Shown: one piece after another, positions 43,388 to 51,814 of the stretch
Numbering within the stretch: the stretch's first letter is position 1
How the letters are laid out: each line of letters starts with the position of its first letter
Assembly (NCBI RefSeq): GCF_025149915.1
Contig: NZ_CP102278.1
Coordinates: forward strand, 2,084,501 to 2,148,500
Length of the DNA: 64,000 nt
Direction: 5' to 3'
Source of the DNA: Coprococcus eutactus
GTDB taxonomy: Bacteria > Bacillota > Clostridia > Lachnospirales > Lachnospiraceae
The notes under the pieces: model-generated
What the model was told of the DNA's origin: nothing
What the model saw: the letters and a program-made list of their open reading frames with translations, nothing else
Database searches by the model: none
Translations under genes and position numbers: made by a program

Positions 43388-43416
43388 AATATATCATATT
43401 TGGTAAAATCATTCAA
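43388..43416 (-). promoter_or_regulatory. promoter of the 685-residue protein gene
   Basis: TTGAAT (43416-43411), a 17-base spacer and TATATT (43393-43388) lie on the minus strand. Confidence 0.75.
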
Positions 43417-43519
43417 CAAAGTTTTTGGTTATTACTGATAATTGTCATTGTGCATAATTACTCAAAAATATAGTCACTAATATTTTTCGCATTTTTGTGC
43501 ATTTTTACCGTGCTTTTCG

Positions 43520-45298
43520 TCAGGCAAGTCCAGCCATATGAAGTATCGCCATGGCATTTGTCGTGGTACACCTTCCATCCTTCTTCTTGTAGTCGAACTT
43601 TAACTGGTCACCCTCGTAATACTCCTCAAAGTGATAGTTCACCGCAGGTGTTCCATCCTCCGCCTTGAGATCGCACAGTTCAAAATCATGGGTGGACACC
43701 AGTGTCATTGAATTTGCCGCAGCAAGCTTCCTGATGACCTGTGTTGCTCCAACTATCCTGTCCGCCGAGTTAGTACCCTTGAATATCTCATCTATCAGGC
43801 ACAGCATCGGCTTATTCTCTTTGCGGTACTCCACCATAGTCTTTATTCTAAGAATCTCCGCATAAAATGTAGAGATACCATTGCTTACATCATCCGTCAC
43901 TCTCATCGAAGTAAATATCTTCATGACATCAGTCTCCATGTATTCAGCGCACACCGGCGCCCCTGCATATGCGAGCACAAGGTTGATTCCCAGTGTTCTG
44001 AGGAATGTAGTCTTTCCAGACATATTGCTTCCCGTTATTATCGCCGCGCCACCCTTAAAGCTTGCATCATTTTCAACAACCACCTCAGGCGCTATGAGTG
44101 GGTGTCTCATCCCCTTCGCCTCAACATGCACATTTGCACTGTCTCCAACCTGTGGATACACCACATCCCTTGTTCTGGTGAGGACTGTAAATGACATAAG
44201 TTCCTCCATGTCAGAAACAGCCTTTATCCATCCTGCGACATCCTGGCCATTGTCCTTCTTCCATCTGTCCATCATACTGCCGATATGGAAGTCCCACATC
44301 GTAAGTCCGCAGAGGAGCTGATGAACTATAGGATTGTATCTGATATTGAACGCTGCACTTATGGATCTGAGTTTCTTTATCGCTGCCAGCGCTCCTGAAT
44401 CCTGAGAAAGATTTTCTCTGATATCGCAGAGAAGCTCACTTTCAAACTGCTCTCTGGATATAAGTTCAAACATGTTGATATAGTCATCAAGGACATATCC
44501 AAATGATATCATCGGCATTACCGCCTGTCCCGCAACGCCTGAAAACAGCCACGAAAACAGCAGTACGGCAAAGAATGACACAAGCGTCCATCCGATATTT
44601 ATCCTGTTCATGATGCCGAGCACAAAAAGTACCACAGTTATAAGTGGGAACACAAATCTAAGCATATTGAATATCCCCGGTATATGGTCATCACTGCTGC
44701 AGTATGCGACAAACTCGTCTGCTGTATATTTCTTCTTTTTTCCCATTCCGGCCTTCACACCAAGAGTCTCAAAGGCAAGTGAAAAATCATCCTTTTCGCC
44801 AAGCTCCTTTATCGCCTCCTGACGTTTTCCTATCATCGCAATATCATATCCAGGATCTTTGATACTCTTTGCAAGGCTGCGTCGTCCTTCCTCTGTTCCG
44901 GCCGTACATATGAACTGAAACAGTGAGTTTTGTCCGAGAAGATCCATATCCTTAGCAGAAAGATCATCCTTACCCAAATATTCGCTTCCGTTCTCACAAA
45001 ACTTCTTCCAGTCATCACCGAACCTGGCAACATACCTTCTCAGCACCTCAGCCTCAGCCTTCTTATATTCAAGCTTTTCACTGAGTTTACCATGTACAAA
45101 CACCATGGCTATGAACGCCACTGCAAGCACTATACCTATGGCAATAAACACGCTCCTGCTGTCGTATATTCCTATGATAAGTCCTGCCACAGCTACAATG
45201 AAGCTCACAAATCTCACGCCTGAATATGTCGTGGATCTTCCTTCAAGTTCTTTTATTTCTTTTTTCAGATCATCCAACTGTTCTCTGTATTTCTCCAT
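43520..45298 (-). CDS. membrane-anchored MutS-family ATPase
   Basis: The C-terminal 200 residues of this 592-residue protein are a MutS ATPase: GGAAIITGSNMSGKTTFLRTLG (Walker A), FTSMRVTDDVSNGISTFYAE (signature), MLCLIDEIFKGTNSADR (Walker B) and LVSTHDFELCDL (His switch). The mismatch-recognition domain of true MutS is absent. The N-terminal half instead has a coiled coil and two hydrophobic pairs (about 30-70 and 215-260). Such proteins are widespread in Clostridia and are not established mismatch-repair enzymes. GAAAGGGTG precedes ATG 45298; the ORF extends to 45352 without a site. Confidence 0.87.
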   Translation of the reverse strand: MEKYREQLDDLKKEIKELEGRSTTYSGVRFVSFIVAVAGLIIGIYDSRSVFIAIGIVLAVAFIAMVFVHGKLSEKLEYKKAEAEVLRRYVARFGDDWKKFCENGSEYLGKDDLSAKDMDLLGQNSLFQFICTAGTEEGRRSLAKSIKDPGYDIAMIGKRQEAIKELGEKDDFSLAFETLGVKAGMGKKKKYTADEFVAYCSSDDHIPGIFNMLRFVFPLITVVLFVLGIMNRINIGWTLVSFFAVLLFSWLFSGVAGQAVMPMISFGYVLDDYINMFELISREQFESELLCDIRENLSQDSGALAAIKKLRSISAAFNIRYNPIVHQLLCGLTMWDFHIGSMMDRWKKDNGQDVAGWIKAVSDMEELMSFTVLTRTRDVVYPQVGDSANVHVEAKGMRHPLIAPEVVVENDASFKGGAAIITGSNMSGKTTFLRTLGINLVLAYAGAPVCAEYMETDVMKIFTSMRVTDDVSNGISTFYAEILRIKTMVEYRKENKPMLCLIDEIFKGTNSADRIVGATQVIRKLAAANSMTLVSTHDFELCDLKAEDGTPAVNYHFEEYYEGDQLKFDYKKKDGRCTTTNAMAILHMAGLA

Positions 45299-45469
45299 AC
45301 GATCAAACACCCTTTCGTTTTTAGTTTTAAGCACTATGTTTGAATATAGCATATACTATATATAATGCGCAAATATTAAATGTCTATGAACTTCCTGAAA
45401 AACATCTATAAACTCTGAAATTTTATACAATCTTCACGTTATTTACACACTATATTAATATCTGAATTA

Positions 45470-45498
45470 TTGCATTTGAGGCGAATACATATTAAAAT
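45470..45498 (+). promoter_or_regulatory. promoter of the repeat-protein gene
   Basis: TTGCAT (45470-45475), a 17-base spacer and TAAAAT (45493-45498). Confidence 0.8.
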
Positions 45499-45541
45499 AA
45501 ATGGATAAGTTATATACATTAGTAGAAAGGGGATATATACT

Positions 45542-46252
45542 ATGAAGAATTTAACTAAATTAGCTCTTACCCTCGCAGCCGCAGGCGGCGTGTGCTACCT
45601 TTTTAAGGACAAGCTCAAGGCCACAAAAGCATACCAGACTGTTGAATCAAACGACACCATAAAGAAAGCAAAAGCAGCAGCTTCAGATTCTTATCACAAG
45701 GTTAAGGATTCTGAAGCCGTCAGAAAGATAAAAGAAAATGAGAATGTCCAAAAGGCAACATCAGCAGCCTCAGAAACATATCATAAAGTAAAGGATTCTG
45801 AGTCTGTCCAGAAGGCAAAGGAAGCACTGAAGGATACTTACCATAAGGTAAAGGATTCAGACACAGTAAAAAAAGCAAAGGATACCGTATCTGACAAATA
45901 CGACAAGCTCAAGGATACTATAAAGGACAAGATGGATCATCCGGAGGATGCAGACCGTGAGTATTTCACACTTCACGGTGAGAGTGAAGACGAATCTTCC
46001 GCATCGGACGTCACCATCTCAGGCAATGATGCTTCAATCAGTGCCGCTTCAGAGGCAACTGACGAGGAGACAGCCAAGGCTGTGACCGAGGCCGTTGCAG
46101 AGACTGAGGACGTCATCGCAGAGGCAACCGGTGCTGTTGCCCAGGCGGCAGACTCAAAGAGTGCCGATGTAATCGGTGATGAGTATATGGGACTTTCCGA
46201 TACATCAGAGGATCCTGCAGTTCTTGAGGAACAGGACAAGCTAGACGTATAA
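45542..46252 (+). CDS. membrane-tethered repeat protein (LEA/YtxH-like)
   Basis: The 236-residue product starts with a short hydrophobic segment (LALTLAAAGGVCYLF). About five imperfect repeats of roughly 20-25 residues follow, with the core (S/T)YHKVKDSexVxKAK, spanning residues 28-125. They give a highly charged amphipathic helix like LEA or YtxH stress proteins. The last 90 residues are acidic and Ala/Glu/Thr-rich. A stress-protection or envelope role is possible but not shown. The gene has its own promoter, an AAAGGGG site and a terminator. Confidence 0.78.
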   Translation: MKNLTKLALTLAAAGGVCYLFKDKLKATKAYQTVESNDTIKKAKAAASDSYHKVKDSEAVRKIKENENVQKATSAASETYHKVKDSESVQKAKEALKDTYHKVKDSDTVKKAKDTVSDKYDKLKDTIKDKMDHPEDADREYFTLHGESEDESSASDVTISGNDASISAASEATDEETAKAVTEAVAETEDVIAEATGAVAQAADSKSADVIGDEYMGLSDTSEDPAVLEEQDKLDV

Positions 46253-46282
46253 ATCCGTATTATCAGAAAATGTGCTTTATGC

Positions 46283-46346
46283 ACAAAAGGTGCCGCATGC
46301 AATTCAGATCTTAATCAATCTATATATCGCATGCGACGCCTTTTGT
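46283..46346 (+). terminator. terminator of the repeat-protein gene
   Basis: ACAAAAGG pairs with CCTTTTGT, with an inner GCATGC/GCATGC stem. U-rich bases follow. Confidence 0.7.
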
Positions 46347-46447
46347 TCTATAGGTTAGGTATTGTTCTATAGGTATTGTTCTATGCCCAATTTAAAATTG
46401 ACTTTTATACTGGCTTTTATATTATCTTGCAAGTTACATTTTGACTG

Positions 46448-47371
46448 CTATCTCTTAACTCTCTTATCGTCCGACAGATATGAAAGAGCTTCATTGATGT
46501 CTTTTTCCGAGCGAAAATCCTGCTCATATGTAACTCCATCCACATCGACCATGAGAAGCTTATATATCTTCTTTTTGCCTGATCCTATGTTTGAGGATGT
46601 CCTGAGCTTCTTGAATGTCTCTATGTTGTCCAACGCAACCACATCCGTGTGCCACATCCCATGGCAAACAAAGTATTTGTCCGTTATAGCTATTCCATAC
46701 TGATCGTAATACATCTCATACCTGAGCTGGGAGTCTATATCTCTGATAGTCTGCCTGTCAGCCCGCTTTCCAAGAACATCTCTGACACTGCGTACCTTCC
46801 ACGGGCAACTCACCTCGTATATGCATCTGACGATCACATATACAGACCAAAGCACTGTCACTATCAGCACCAGGAGCATCATGTTGTAATATATCCTTGG
46901 GAAATCCACCTCGCTTATTATGAGGGGATACATTCTCGTCTCAAGCTGTGCTACGGCAATCCCCATATCTGATGTTATCCCATCTATGATCGATGAGTAC
47001 TCACTTCCTCCGGATATCATTCTTCCCTTTATAGTATAATTGAGTACTACGTCATCATTGCTCTTTAACAGAAGTATCGCATACCGCCCATCCTGCTGAC
47101 AAATGTAATAGCTTCCCTGTCTCTCCGAGTCAACAAAATAATCATATCCGAGGTAGTCCGCCCTATCAACTGTGATCTTAACATCACTGCCATATGGATT
47201 TGATATGCTCTCTATCTCATTGAGTGTCCTGTATGTCTTGCTGTCAAGTCTGTTAAACAGTTCAAATCGCCCTGCCATCATCAACATGAACACTGTCATA
47301 AGGACAGCCAGCACTACTCCAGGTATTCTGTTTTTTAAAAGATAACATTCAAACTTTTTGTTCTTAAACAT
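46448..47371 (-). CDS. two-pass membrane protein, unknown function
   Basis: This 307-residue protein has a first membrane segment at about 18-36, an extracellular domain of some 120 residues, a second membrane segment at about 160-182 and a cytoplasmic domain of 120 residues. The cytoplasmic part may form a small beta barrel (YGIAITDKYFVCHGMWHTDVVALDNI), reminiscent of PH-like folds. It is the last gene of the zinc-ribbon/TPM operon, 17 bases after the TPM gene. No named family is recognised. Confidence 0.7.
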   Translation of the reverse strand: MFKNKKFECYLLKNRIPGVVLAVLMTVFMLMMAGRFELFNRLDSKTYRTLNEIESISNPYGSDVKITVDRADYLGYDYFVDSERQGSYYICQQDGRYAILLLKSNDDVVLNYTIKGRMISGGSEYSSIIDGITSDMGIAVAQLETRMYPLIISEVDFPRIYYNMMLLVLIVTVLWSVYVIVRCIYEVSCPWKVRSVRDVLGKRADRQTIRDIDSQLRYEMYYDQYGIAITDKYFVCHGMWHTDVVALDNIETFKKLRTSSNIGSGKKKIYKLLMVDVDGVTYEQDFRSEKDINEALSYLSDDKRVKR

Positions 47372-47387
47372 ATTGTCTCCAGATTAT

Positions 47388-48245
47388 TTAGAAATGTCCA
47401 CTGGCACCGCCGTGTCCACCGCCTCCGCCTCCAGAACCGCCAGAGCTGTCAGATGACGACTGAATCTTGACACTGTGAACTTCCTTTCTTATAAATATAT
47501 CTCTTCTGTCAATGATCTGTGCATTTCCGTCACTGTATGTGGACGCTGTCGTCGTGTCCTTTCCAGCCTTCTTTGAATAGTTGATGCAGAAGAAGATTAT
47601 AGAAAGCACAAGAGAAACAACAAAGCATATAAATGGTGACAGGAAGTTGATTCCATGACCACTTCCAGCCATAGCCTTCTGTGTCTTGCTTATCATTCTC
47701 TCAAATCCTCCCACAGGATCATCGCGAAGAATCTTGCATCCATAATCAACTATCTTCTGTGCCTTTGAGTTGCTGATTCTGTCCCTTGCCTTTCCGCCTG
47801 TGGAATATCCAAGATCTCCAGTATCCCAATTTGCAACTATCACGACACTTGTGCTCGTATCATATCCATCAAGATAAGATCCCTGAGGCCATGCCTCCCA
47901 GCCAAATCTGTAATAGTCACACAGATCACTTGCCAGCTGCCAGCTGTCACCTATGTACATACCAATATCTGACAGATCTGTGCTGCTGTCTACTATAAAT
48001 ATAACGAAATCCATACCTACTTTTTCCTGTATGGCTTCTATATCCGCCCTGATGGTGGATTCCTGTGAATCCGTGAGTTTGTCTGCATAATCAAACAGAC
48101 GTTCATTTGTCTTGCAAGCCTCGTTGTTTCTAGCATCATGCTTCAGATTTGCACTGGACTTCACAAAATACATAATAATAAACACGATACCGATGCCCAT
48201 TATTATAAACATAGTTATCAGGAATTTCTTTAATGTTTTATTCAT
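47388..48245 (-). CDS. TPM-domain membrane protein
   Basis: The 285-residue product has an N-terminal membrane segment (about 10-28), then a TPM-fold domain (ANERLFDYADKLTDSQE region, VDSSTDLSDIGMYIGDSW, GYSTGGKARDRISNSKAQ). A second membrane segment (about 198-218) and a tail ending in a Ser/Gly-rich run and SGHF follow. The tail matches proteins such as the TPM family where a GGGGxGGASGxF end is common. TPM domains have been linked to phosphatase activity and membrane-protein maintenance. It abuts the zinc-ribbon gene upstream without a gap. Confidence 0.85.
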   Translation of the reverse strand: MNKTLKKFLITMFIIMGIGIVFIIMYFVKSSANLKHDARNNEACKTNERLFDYADKLTDSQESTIRADIEAIQEKVGMDFVIFIVDSSTDLSDIGMYIGDSWQLASDLCDYYRFGWEAWPQGSYLDGYDTSTSVVIVANWDTGDLGYSTGGKARDRISNSKAQKIVDYGCKILRDDPVGGFERMISKTQKAMAGSGHGINFLSPFICFVVSLVLSIIFFCINYSKKAGKDTTTASTYSDGNAQIIDRRDIFIRKEVHSVKIQSSSDSSGGSGGGGGGHGGASGHF

Positions 48246-49280
48246 TTACAGCACCCCCAATAACAATGATAATCCGTCAAGTCCGATAAATACTGATGCC
48301 ATAACAAGGGCTGTCAGTCCGACCGCCTTACCTATGCTTCTAGGCGGTGTCCCGATACATTTACCCGTCTGGCCGTTCACGTAGAACTTATAGTTCTGAT
48401 TCTGAAATCTGTACTCATACACCCATACCGGCATGAGTGCAAACTTTGTTCCGGTCTGCCTGTTGTTGCTTGTGAATCTCTCGCTTGTGAGCGTGTCATA
48501 ACCGCTGGTATACTCACGTATCCAGCCCCTGTTCGCCTTGTCAGCTTTTTCCTGTGCCCTGAATGCAAGCTGATCTGGCGGCATATTGTATGTCTCAGCC
48601 TCAAATCCCGAAAGAAACTTATTGTCATGCTTTATAAGCTCCGCATAATCATATGGTTCCATGAGATCCATGATGCCATCCTCCATGGCTATGGAAGCAT
48701 CAACCGGGATTCCCTGGTAGTTGACATGTATCTTTCTTGCTACATCAAAATATGAAGTCTCTGTGTACCTCTTGTCTCCGGATGTCCAGGTTCTCACCTT
48801 CGTTCCAACCGCCTGATAGTCCACATTTGAGTCGTAATCATACATCCAAAATGGAACATATACTCCCTTGAGATGTTCCAGTGTCTTCTGGGAAAGGAAC
48901 GATCCCGGCAGGAACAACTTCTTTCCAAATTCTTCTTTGAGTTTTTCCTCTGCCTCGTGCTTTGATATCTTAAATGGAAGCACCGCATCCGCGCCATACT
49001 GATAACTGACCTTATCATCCCTGAGCTGATATGTACCACATGCCGGACATCGTCCCGCAGACTGAAACTCTGTGTATGGAATCTGTGAACCACAATTCAC
49101 ACAGACCATAGGTTCCTTTGACGGAACTACTTCCTGACACTCACTGCCACCACAGCTCATGCAGATCATCATCTTCTTCGATGGCTCATACACAACATTG
49201 CCGCCACAATTTACACAGCGATATAACAACTTATTATTCCCCCTGTCCTTTTTCTGATATATTTTCTTGTTACCTGTCAT
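48246..49280 (-). CDS. zinc-ribbon membrane protein
   Basis: The first 100 residues of this 344-residue protein hold four CxxC-type knuckles (YRCVNCGG, MICMSCGG, MVCVNCGS, GRCPACGT), enough for two zinc ribbons. A beta-rich middle follows (VYVPFWMYDYDSNVDYQAVG). One hydrophobic C-terminal segment is present (AVGLTALVMASVFIGLDGL). Similar proteins are often annotated as TFIIB-type zinc-ribbon or PriA-like proteins, without evidence of helicase activity. AAGGGG fits the ATG at 49280; the frame extends to 49346. It heads the operon with the TPM and two-pass proteins and has a long structured leader. Confidence 0.82.
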   Translation of the reverse strand: MTGNKKIYQKKDRGNNKLLYRCVNCGGNVVYEPSKKMMICMSCGGSECQEVVPSKEPMVCVNCGSQIPYTEFQSAGRCPACGTYQLRDDKVSYQYGADAVLPFKISKHEAEEKLKEEFGKKLFLPGSFLSQKTLEHLKGVYVPFWMYDYDSNVDYQAVGTKVRTWTSGDKRYTETSYFDVARKIHVNYQGIPVDASIAMEDGIMDLMEPYDYAELIKHDNKFLSGFEAETYNMPPDQLAFRAQEKADKANRGWIREYTSGYDTLTSERFTSNNRQTGTKFALMPVWVYEYRFQNQNYKFYVNGQTGKCIGTPPRSIGKAVGLTALVMASVFIGLDGLSLLLGVL

Positions 49281-49299
49281 CAACTGCCCCTTAAAATAC

Positions 49300-49480
49300 A
49301 CTTGATGATATTCGTGCACATTCAGCGCACGGCTCCGTTTTTTCACCGGGATTCGCCTGATTCCCCCTTATTGCGAGTTCTCTATATCATGATTCGCACC
49401 TACGGTGCTTTCCGTTGCTGTCGCAACTATCATGATCCAATTCGCCGCTCACCAATCATGCAAGCATGTTGGCTCACTTG
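49300..49480 (-). ncRNA. structured leader RNA of the zinc-ribbon operon
   Basis: About 180 bases between the -10 box at 49491 and the start codon are dense in hairpins. Two copies of ATCATGAT (49386-49393, 49429-49436) can pair and close a three-way junction. The junction contains GCACC/GGTGC (49396-49408) and GTTGC/GCAAC (49414-49427). CCAACATGC/GCATG-TTGG lies at 49452-49473, and further stems follow toward the gene. No known riboswitch class is matched. It could also be a dispersed repeat inserted in the leader. Confidence 0.55.
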
Positions 49481-49485
49481 CGCTC

Positions 49486-49491
49486 ATTATA
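49486..49491 (-). promoter_or_regulatory. extended -10 promoter of the zinc-ribbon operon
   Basis: TATAAT preceded by TGG (extended -10) lies on the minus strand, with no strong -35 box. It leaves a leader of about 200 bases. Confidence 0.55.
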
Positions 49492-49642
49492 CCATACCGT
49501 CCCATTTTTTAGAACATTGAATTGACTGCATTAAGATTGATTTATATCTCAGTTTTAAAACGATATTTTTTCGTAATTTTTTGTAACACATTTCATGCCT
49601 CAGAATATGGTATACCATGAACAAAATCATTGGAGGCTTACC

Positions 49643-49906
49643 ATGAGTGACTTATCAGCAACACAGTGTGCTTGTGGAAGAAACGGACTTTCTTGCGGAG
49701 GTTCCTGCGGATGCAACAGTTGCACACTTATCATCATTCTTCTTCTCTTCTGCGGTGGCTGCGGCGACAACGGATTCGGAGGCGGCTGCGGTAACGACAA
49801 CAGCTGTATATGGATAATTCTTCTCCTGTTATGCTGCGGAGGTTGCGGTAACAGCAACAACGGCTGTGGCTGCGGTGGCTGCGGAAATGACTGCGGCTGC
49901 TGCTAA
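49643..49906 (+). CDS. Cys/Gly-rich small protein (chorion-like HCB13 type)
   Basis: The 87 residues include 18 Cys and many Gly, arranged as CGGCG-type clusters around two short hydrophobic segments (TLIIILLLFCGGCG and CIWIILLLLCCGGCG). The whole protein is an approximate tandem duplication of this Cys-Gly/hydrophobic unit. Similar clostridial proteins are annotated as chorion class high-cysteine HCB protein 13, with no known function. GGAGG lies six bases before the ATG at 49643; an earlier in-frame start at 49595 lacks a site. Roles in the spore coat, metal binding or a membrane peptide are all possible. A terminator follows closely. Confidence 0.82.
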   Translation: MSDLSATQCACGRNGLSCGGSCGCNSCTLIIILLLFCGGCGDNGFGGGCGNDNSCIWIILLLLCCGGCGNSNNGCGCGGCGNDCGCC

Positions 49907-49968
49907 CAGCCCGGAGTCAGTCACAGCTAAAGACGAAGCATAAACTTGTGTTTTGTGCTCTTAATCTA

Positions 49969-50001
49969 TGCCAGCAGGAGCAATTCTGCTGGTATTTTTT
50001 T
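49969..50001 (+). terminator. terminator of the Cys/Gly-rich gene
   Basis: CCAGCAG pairs with CTGCTGG around a short loop, followed by seven U residues. Confidence 0.9.
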
Positions 50002-50074
50002 ATTACTCCACACATAGATTATAGTATAACTGCAAAGGTCTGCCGACATCTGAGTATGCATAATGGAGAGGCAC

Positions 50075-50659
50075 ATGTTTAGTGGTAATTTTCGTCATCC
50101 CCTCGACAACTTAATACGTGATGACAGTCTTTTCATGCTCGAGGCAATTCTTCCATTTGTGTCTGACAACATGAAAGCACCACTTGCCATGTACATAAAG
50201 ATCATGGAGCTCCAGTCTATCCTCTCCTGTCTTCAGGACAGAAACTACATGGAAAGCTGCGGTCTCCACAAGGACATCAATAACCAGGATGACATCCTGT
50301 CCTCTCTTGCTGCATGCGGTTTTCCTGATGTCCAGGGACAATTTGCAAATATCAAAAAAATGATGGATATGATGAAGGTGATGGAGGCATCGAAGGAAAT
50401 GTCTGGCAAAGGATCCAGGGGCAGCGGCCTGTTCTCCAATCTGTTTGGCACCTCTTCATCATCAGAAAATGATACTGAACCCCTGTACGAACACTACAGA
50501 CCGAACGGTTGTGAAAACCAGAATAGCTCTTATGCAGATGAGGCTCAAGATAACCCGTATTCAAATGATTCCCAGGCTGCACAAGACATTCATACATCAG
50601 ACGACCTGTACGGTTCCATCCAGGATCTGTTCGATGAATATGATCGGAATAATCTATAG
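50075..50659 (+). CDS. hypothetical protein
   Basis: This is a 194-residue soluble protein. The N-terminal 120 residues are helical and hydrophobic-patterned (LFMLEAILPFVSDNMKAPLAMYIKIMELQ), with a Met-rich helix (IKKMMDMMKVMEA). The last 75 are polar and Ser/Asn/Asp-rich and probably disordered. GAGAGG precedes the ATG at 50075; an in-frame ATG at 50063 has no site. It is followed after 35 bases by another small orphan gene. A role near the Cys-rich protein is possible, but nothing identifies one. Confidence 0.68.
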   Translation: MFSGNFRHPLDNLIRDDSLFMLEAILPFVSDNMKAPLAMYIKIMELQSILSCLQDRNYMESCGLHKDINNQDDILSSLAACGFPDVQGQFANIKKMMDMMKVMEASKEMSGKGSRGSGLFSNLFGTSSSSENDTEPLYEHYRPNGCENQNSSYADEAQDNPYSNDSQAAQDIHTSDDLYGSIQDLFDEYDRNNL

Positions 50660-50694
50660 ATCTGACTGAATTATTTCCAGAAAGGACTTTTTAT

Positions 50695-50949
50695 ATGAAT
50701 CTTCAAAACGACCCAAGACTTAGAAATATGCACCCGCTTAAAAGGGAGATCCTATTTCGTCTTTCCCACACCGCAACGGCCATGTCTCCAGAACAGATTC
50801 TCCCGCAGCTCATGGAGATCAACAACGAGCTGAAGAAACGTGATCTGTCATTTAGCAAAGCAGAATCCGAGATTGTGATCGATATCCTGTCCGAGGGAAT
50901 GTCTCCCCAAGAAAAGCAGAAGATCAATATGCTCCGAAGTTTTCTGTAG
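50695..50949 (+). CDS. small helical hypothetical protein
   Basis: The 84-residue product is entirely helical by composition (LKREILFRLSHTATAMSPEQ, FSKAESEIVIDILSEGMSPQ) and has no signal or membrane segment. AGAAAGGA lies upstream of the ATG. It is probably co-transcribed with the preceding orphan. No family is recognised. Confidence 0.68.
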   Translation: MNLQNDPRLRNMHPLKREILFRLSHTATAMSPEQILPQLMEINNELKKRDLSFSKAESEIVIDILSEGMSPQEKQKINMLRSFL

Positions 50950-51133
50950 CCAGCAGCCACGTATACCCTATCCCGTAGATATATTTCATTTTTATATATC
51001 TACAGGATATACTTATACGTGTTTTGTCGCTTATAGCCAGTGCCGTTATGTCTGACCTATTTTTATATTTGTTTTATGGGAACTCTTCCACATAAGGGTT
51101 CTCGTATACTTCTTACATCGAAAGGGTTTTATA

Positions 51134-51472
51134 ATGGATATATTTGAAGCAGGCAAGCGCATAAAGAAAATAAGGAAATCACTCAAACTTACTCAGGAGC
51201 AACTTGCAGAGAAGGCTGGCATATCTGCCCACTTTGTCTACGAGATAGAACACGGTCAGAAAACCATGAGTCTGTACACTCTGACTGATATCGCTCTAGC
51301 TCTCGGCACCTCCACCGACTATATTCTGTTTGGCAGAACTCCGGATATCTCTTCCGGCGCCCGTGATGTCATGATAAATGACGACCTCAGCCACATCATT
51401 GAGACTGTTCCTCTGTCAAAGAGAGACGCTATCAAGAATATTGTGAAGAGTGTGCTGCCGTATATTAAGTAG
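51134..51472 (+). CDS. XRE-family transcriptional regulator
   Basis: This 112-residue protein has a Cro/CI-type helix-turn-helix at residues 5-65: IKKIRKSLKLTQEQLAEKAG, then ISAHFVYEIEHGQKTMSLYT and LTDIALALGTSTDYILFG. A short C-terminal helix may mediate dimerisation. GAAAGGG precedes the ATG. It is not next to an obvious toxin or prophage, so its targets are unknown. The genes upstream on the same strand are orphans. Confidence 0.9.
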   Translation: MDIFEAGKRIKKIRKSLKLTQEQLAEKAGISAHFVYEIEHGQKTMSLYTLTDIALALGTSTDYILFGRTPDISSGARDVMINDDLSHIIETVPLSKRDAIKNIVKSVLPYIK

Positions 51473-51683
51473 TCACAATAATGATAAAATAATTTGCTAC
51501 CTGCACCATAATATCGCAGTAACCATCTCCGGACTCCTTATTGGATACAACCACCTGCTCACCATAGTGTTTATGTAACATTCTGCTCAATGTAAGAATG
51601 CTGAACCTTATGGCCTCGTTTGCGATGATCCTGCTAAACATTTCACATGCAGTATTGTAATCCTCCCTTCTTAACCACTTTAG
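51465..51683 (-). pseudogene. remnant of an AAA-ATPase-like / PD-(D/E)XK protein
   Basis: A 72-codon open stretch without a start reads FSRIIANEAIRFSILTLSRM, LHKHYGEQVVVSNKESGDGY and CDIMVQVANYFIII. The SNxExGxGxxDI pattern resembles the C-terminal nuclease part of proteins with an N-terminal AAA-ATPase-like domain (DUF1703 type). The rest of such a protein, normally over 500 residues, is missing, and the frame runs into the end of the XRE gene on the other strand. This is probably a decayed fragment. The rest of the 51473-51814 gap holds only the leuS terminator. Confidence 0.4.
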
Positions 51684-51729
51684 CTAAGCATCTACTATAT
51701 TCTACCTTGTAAGGCAAAAAAACAAAGAG

Positions 51730-51771
51730 AAAAAGGTTGTGCAGGAATATATTTCTCCGCACAACCTTTTT
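51730..51771 (-). terminator. terminator of leuS
   Basis: AAAAAGGTTGTGC pairs with GCACAACCTTTTT around a loop that contains GGA/TCC. It is nearly symmetric and could act in both directions. Confidence 0.92.
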
Positions 51772-51814
51772 CTATCTCTTTATTATCTACTCATTTCTGA
51801 ATAAACATATAGCT

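Noticed and set aside
46448..49280. Phage-shock or defence island
   Set aside because: Zinc-ribbon, TPM and two-pass proteins form a housekeeping-looking membrane operon; no nuclease, toxin or phage-related gene is adjacent.
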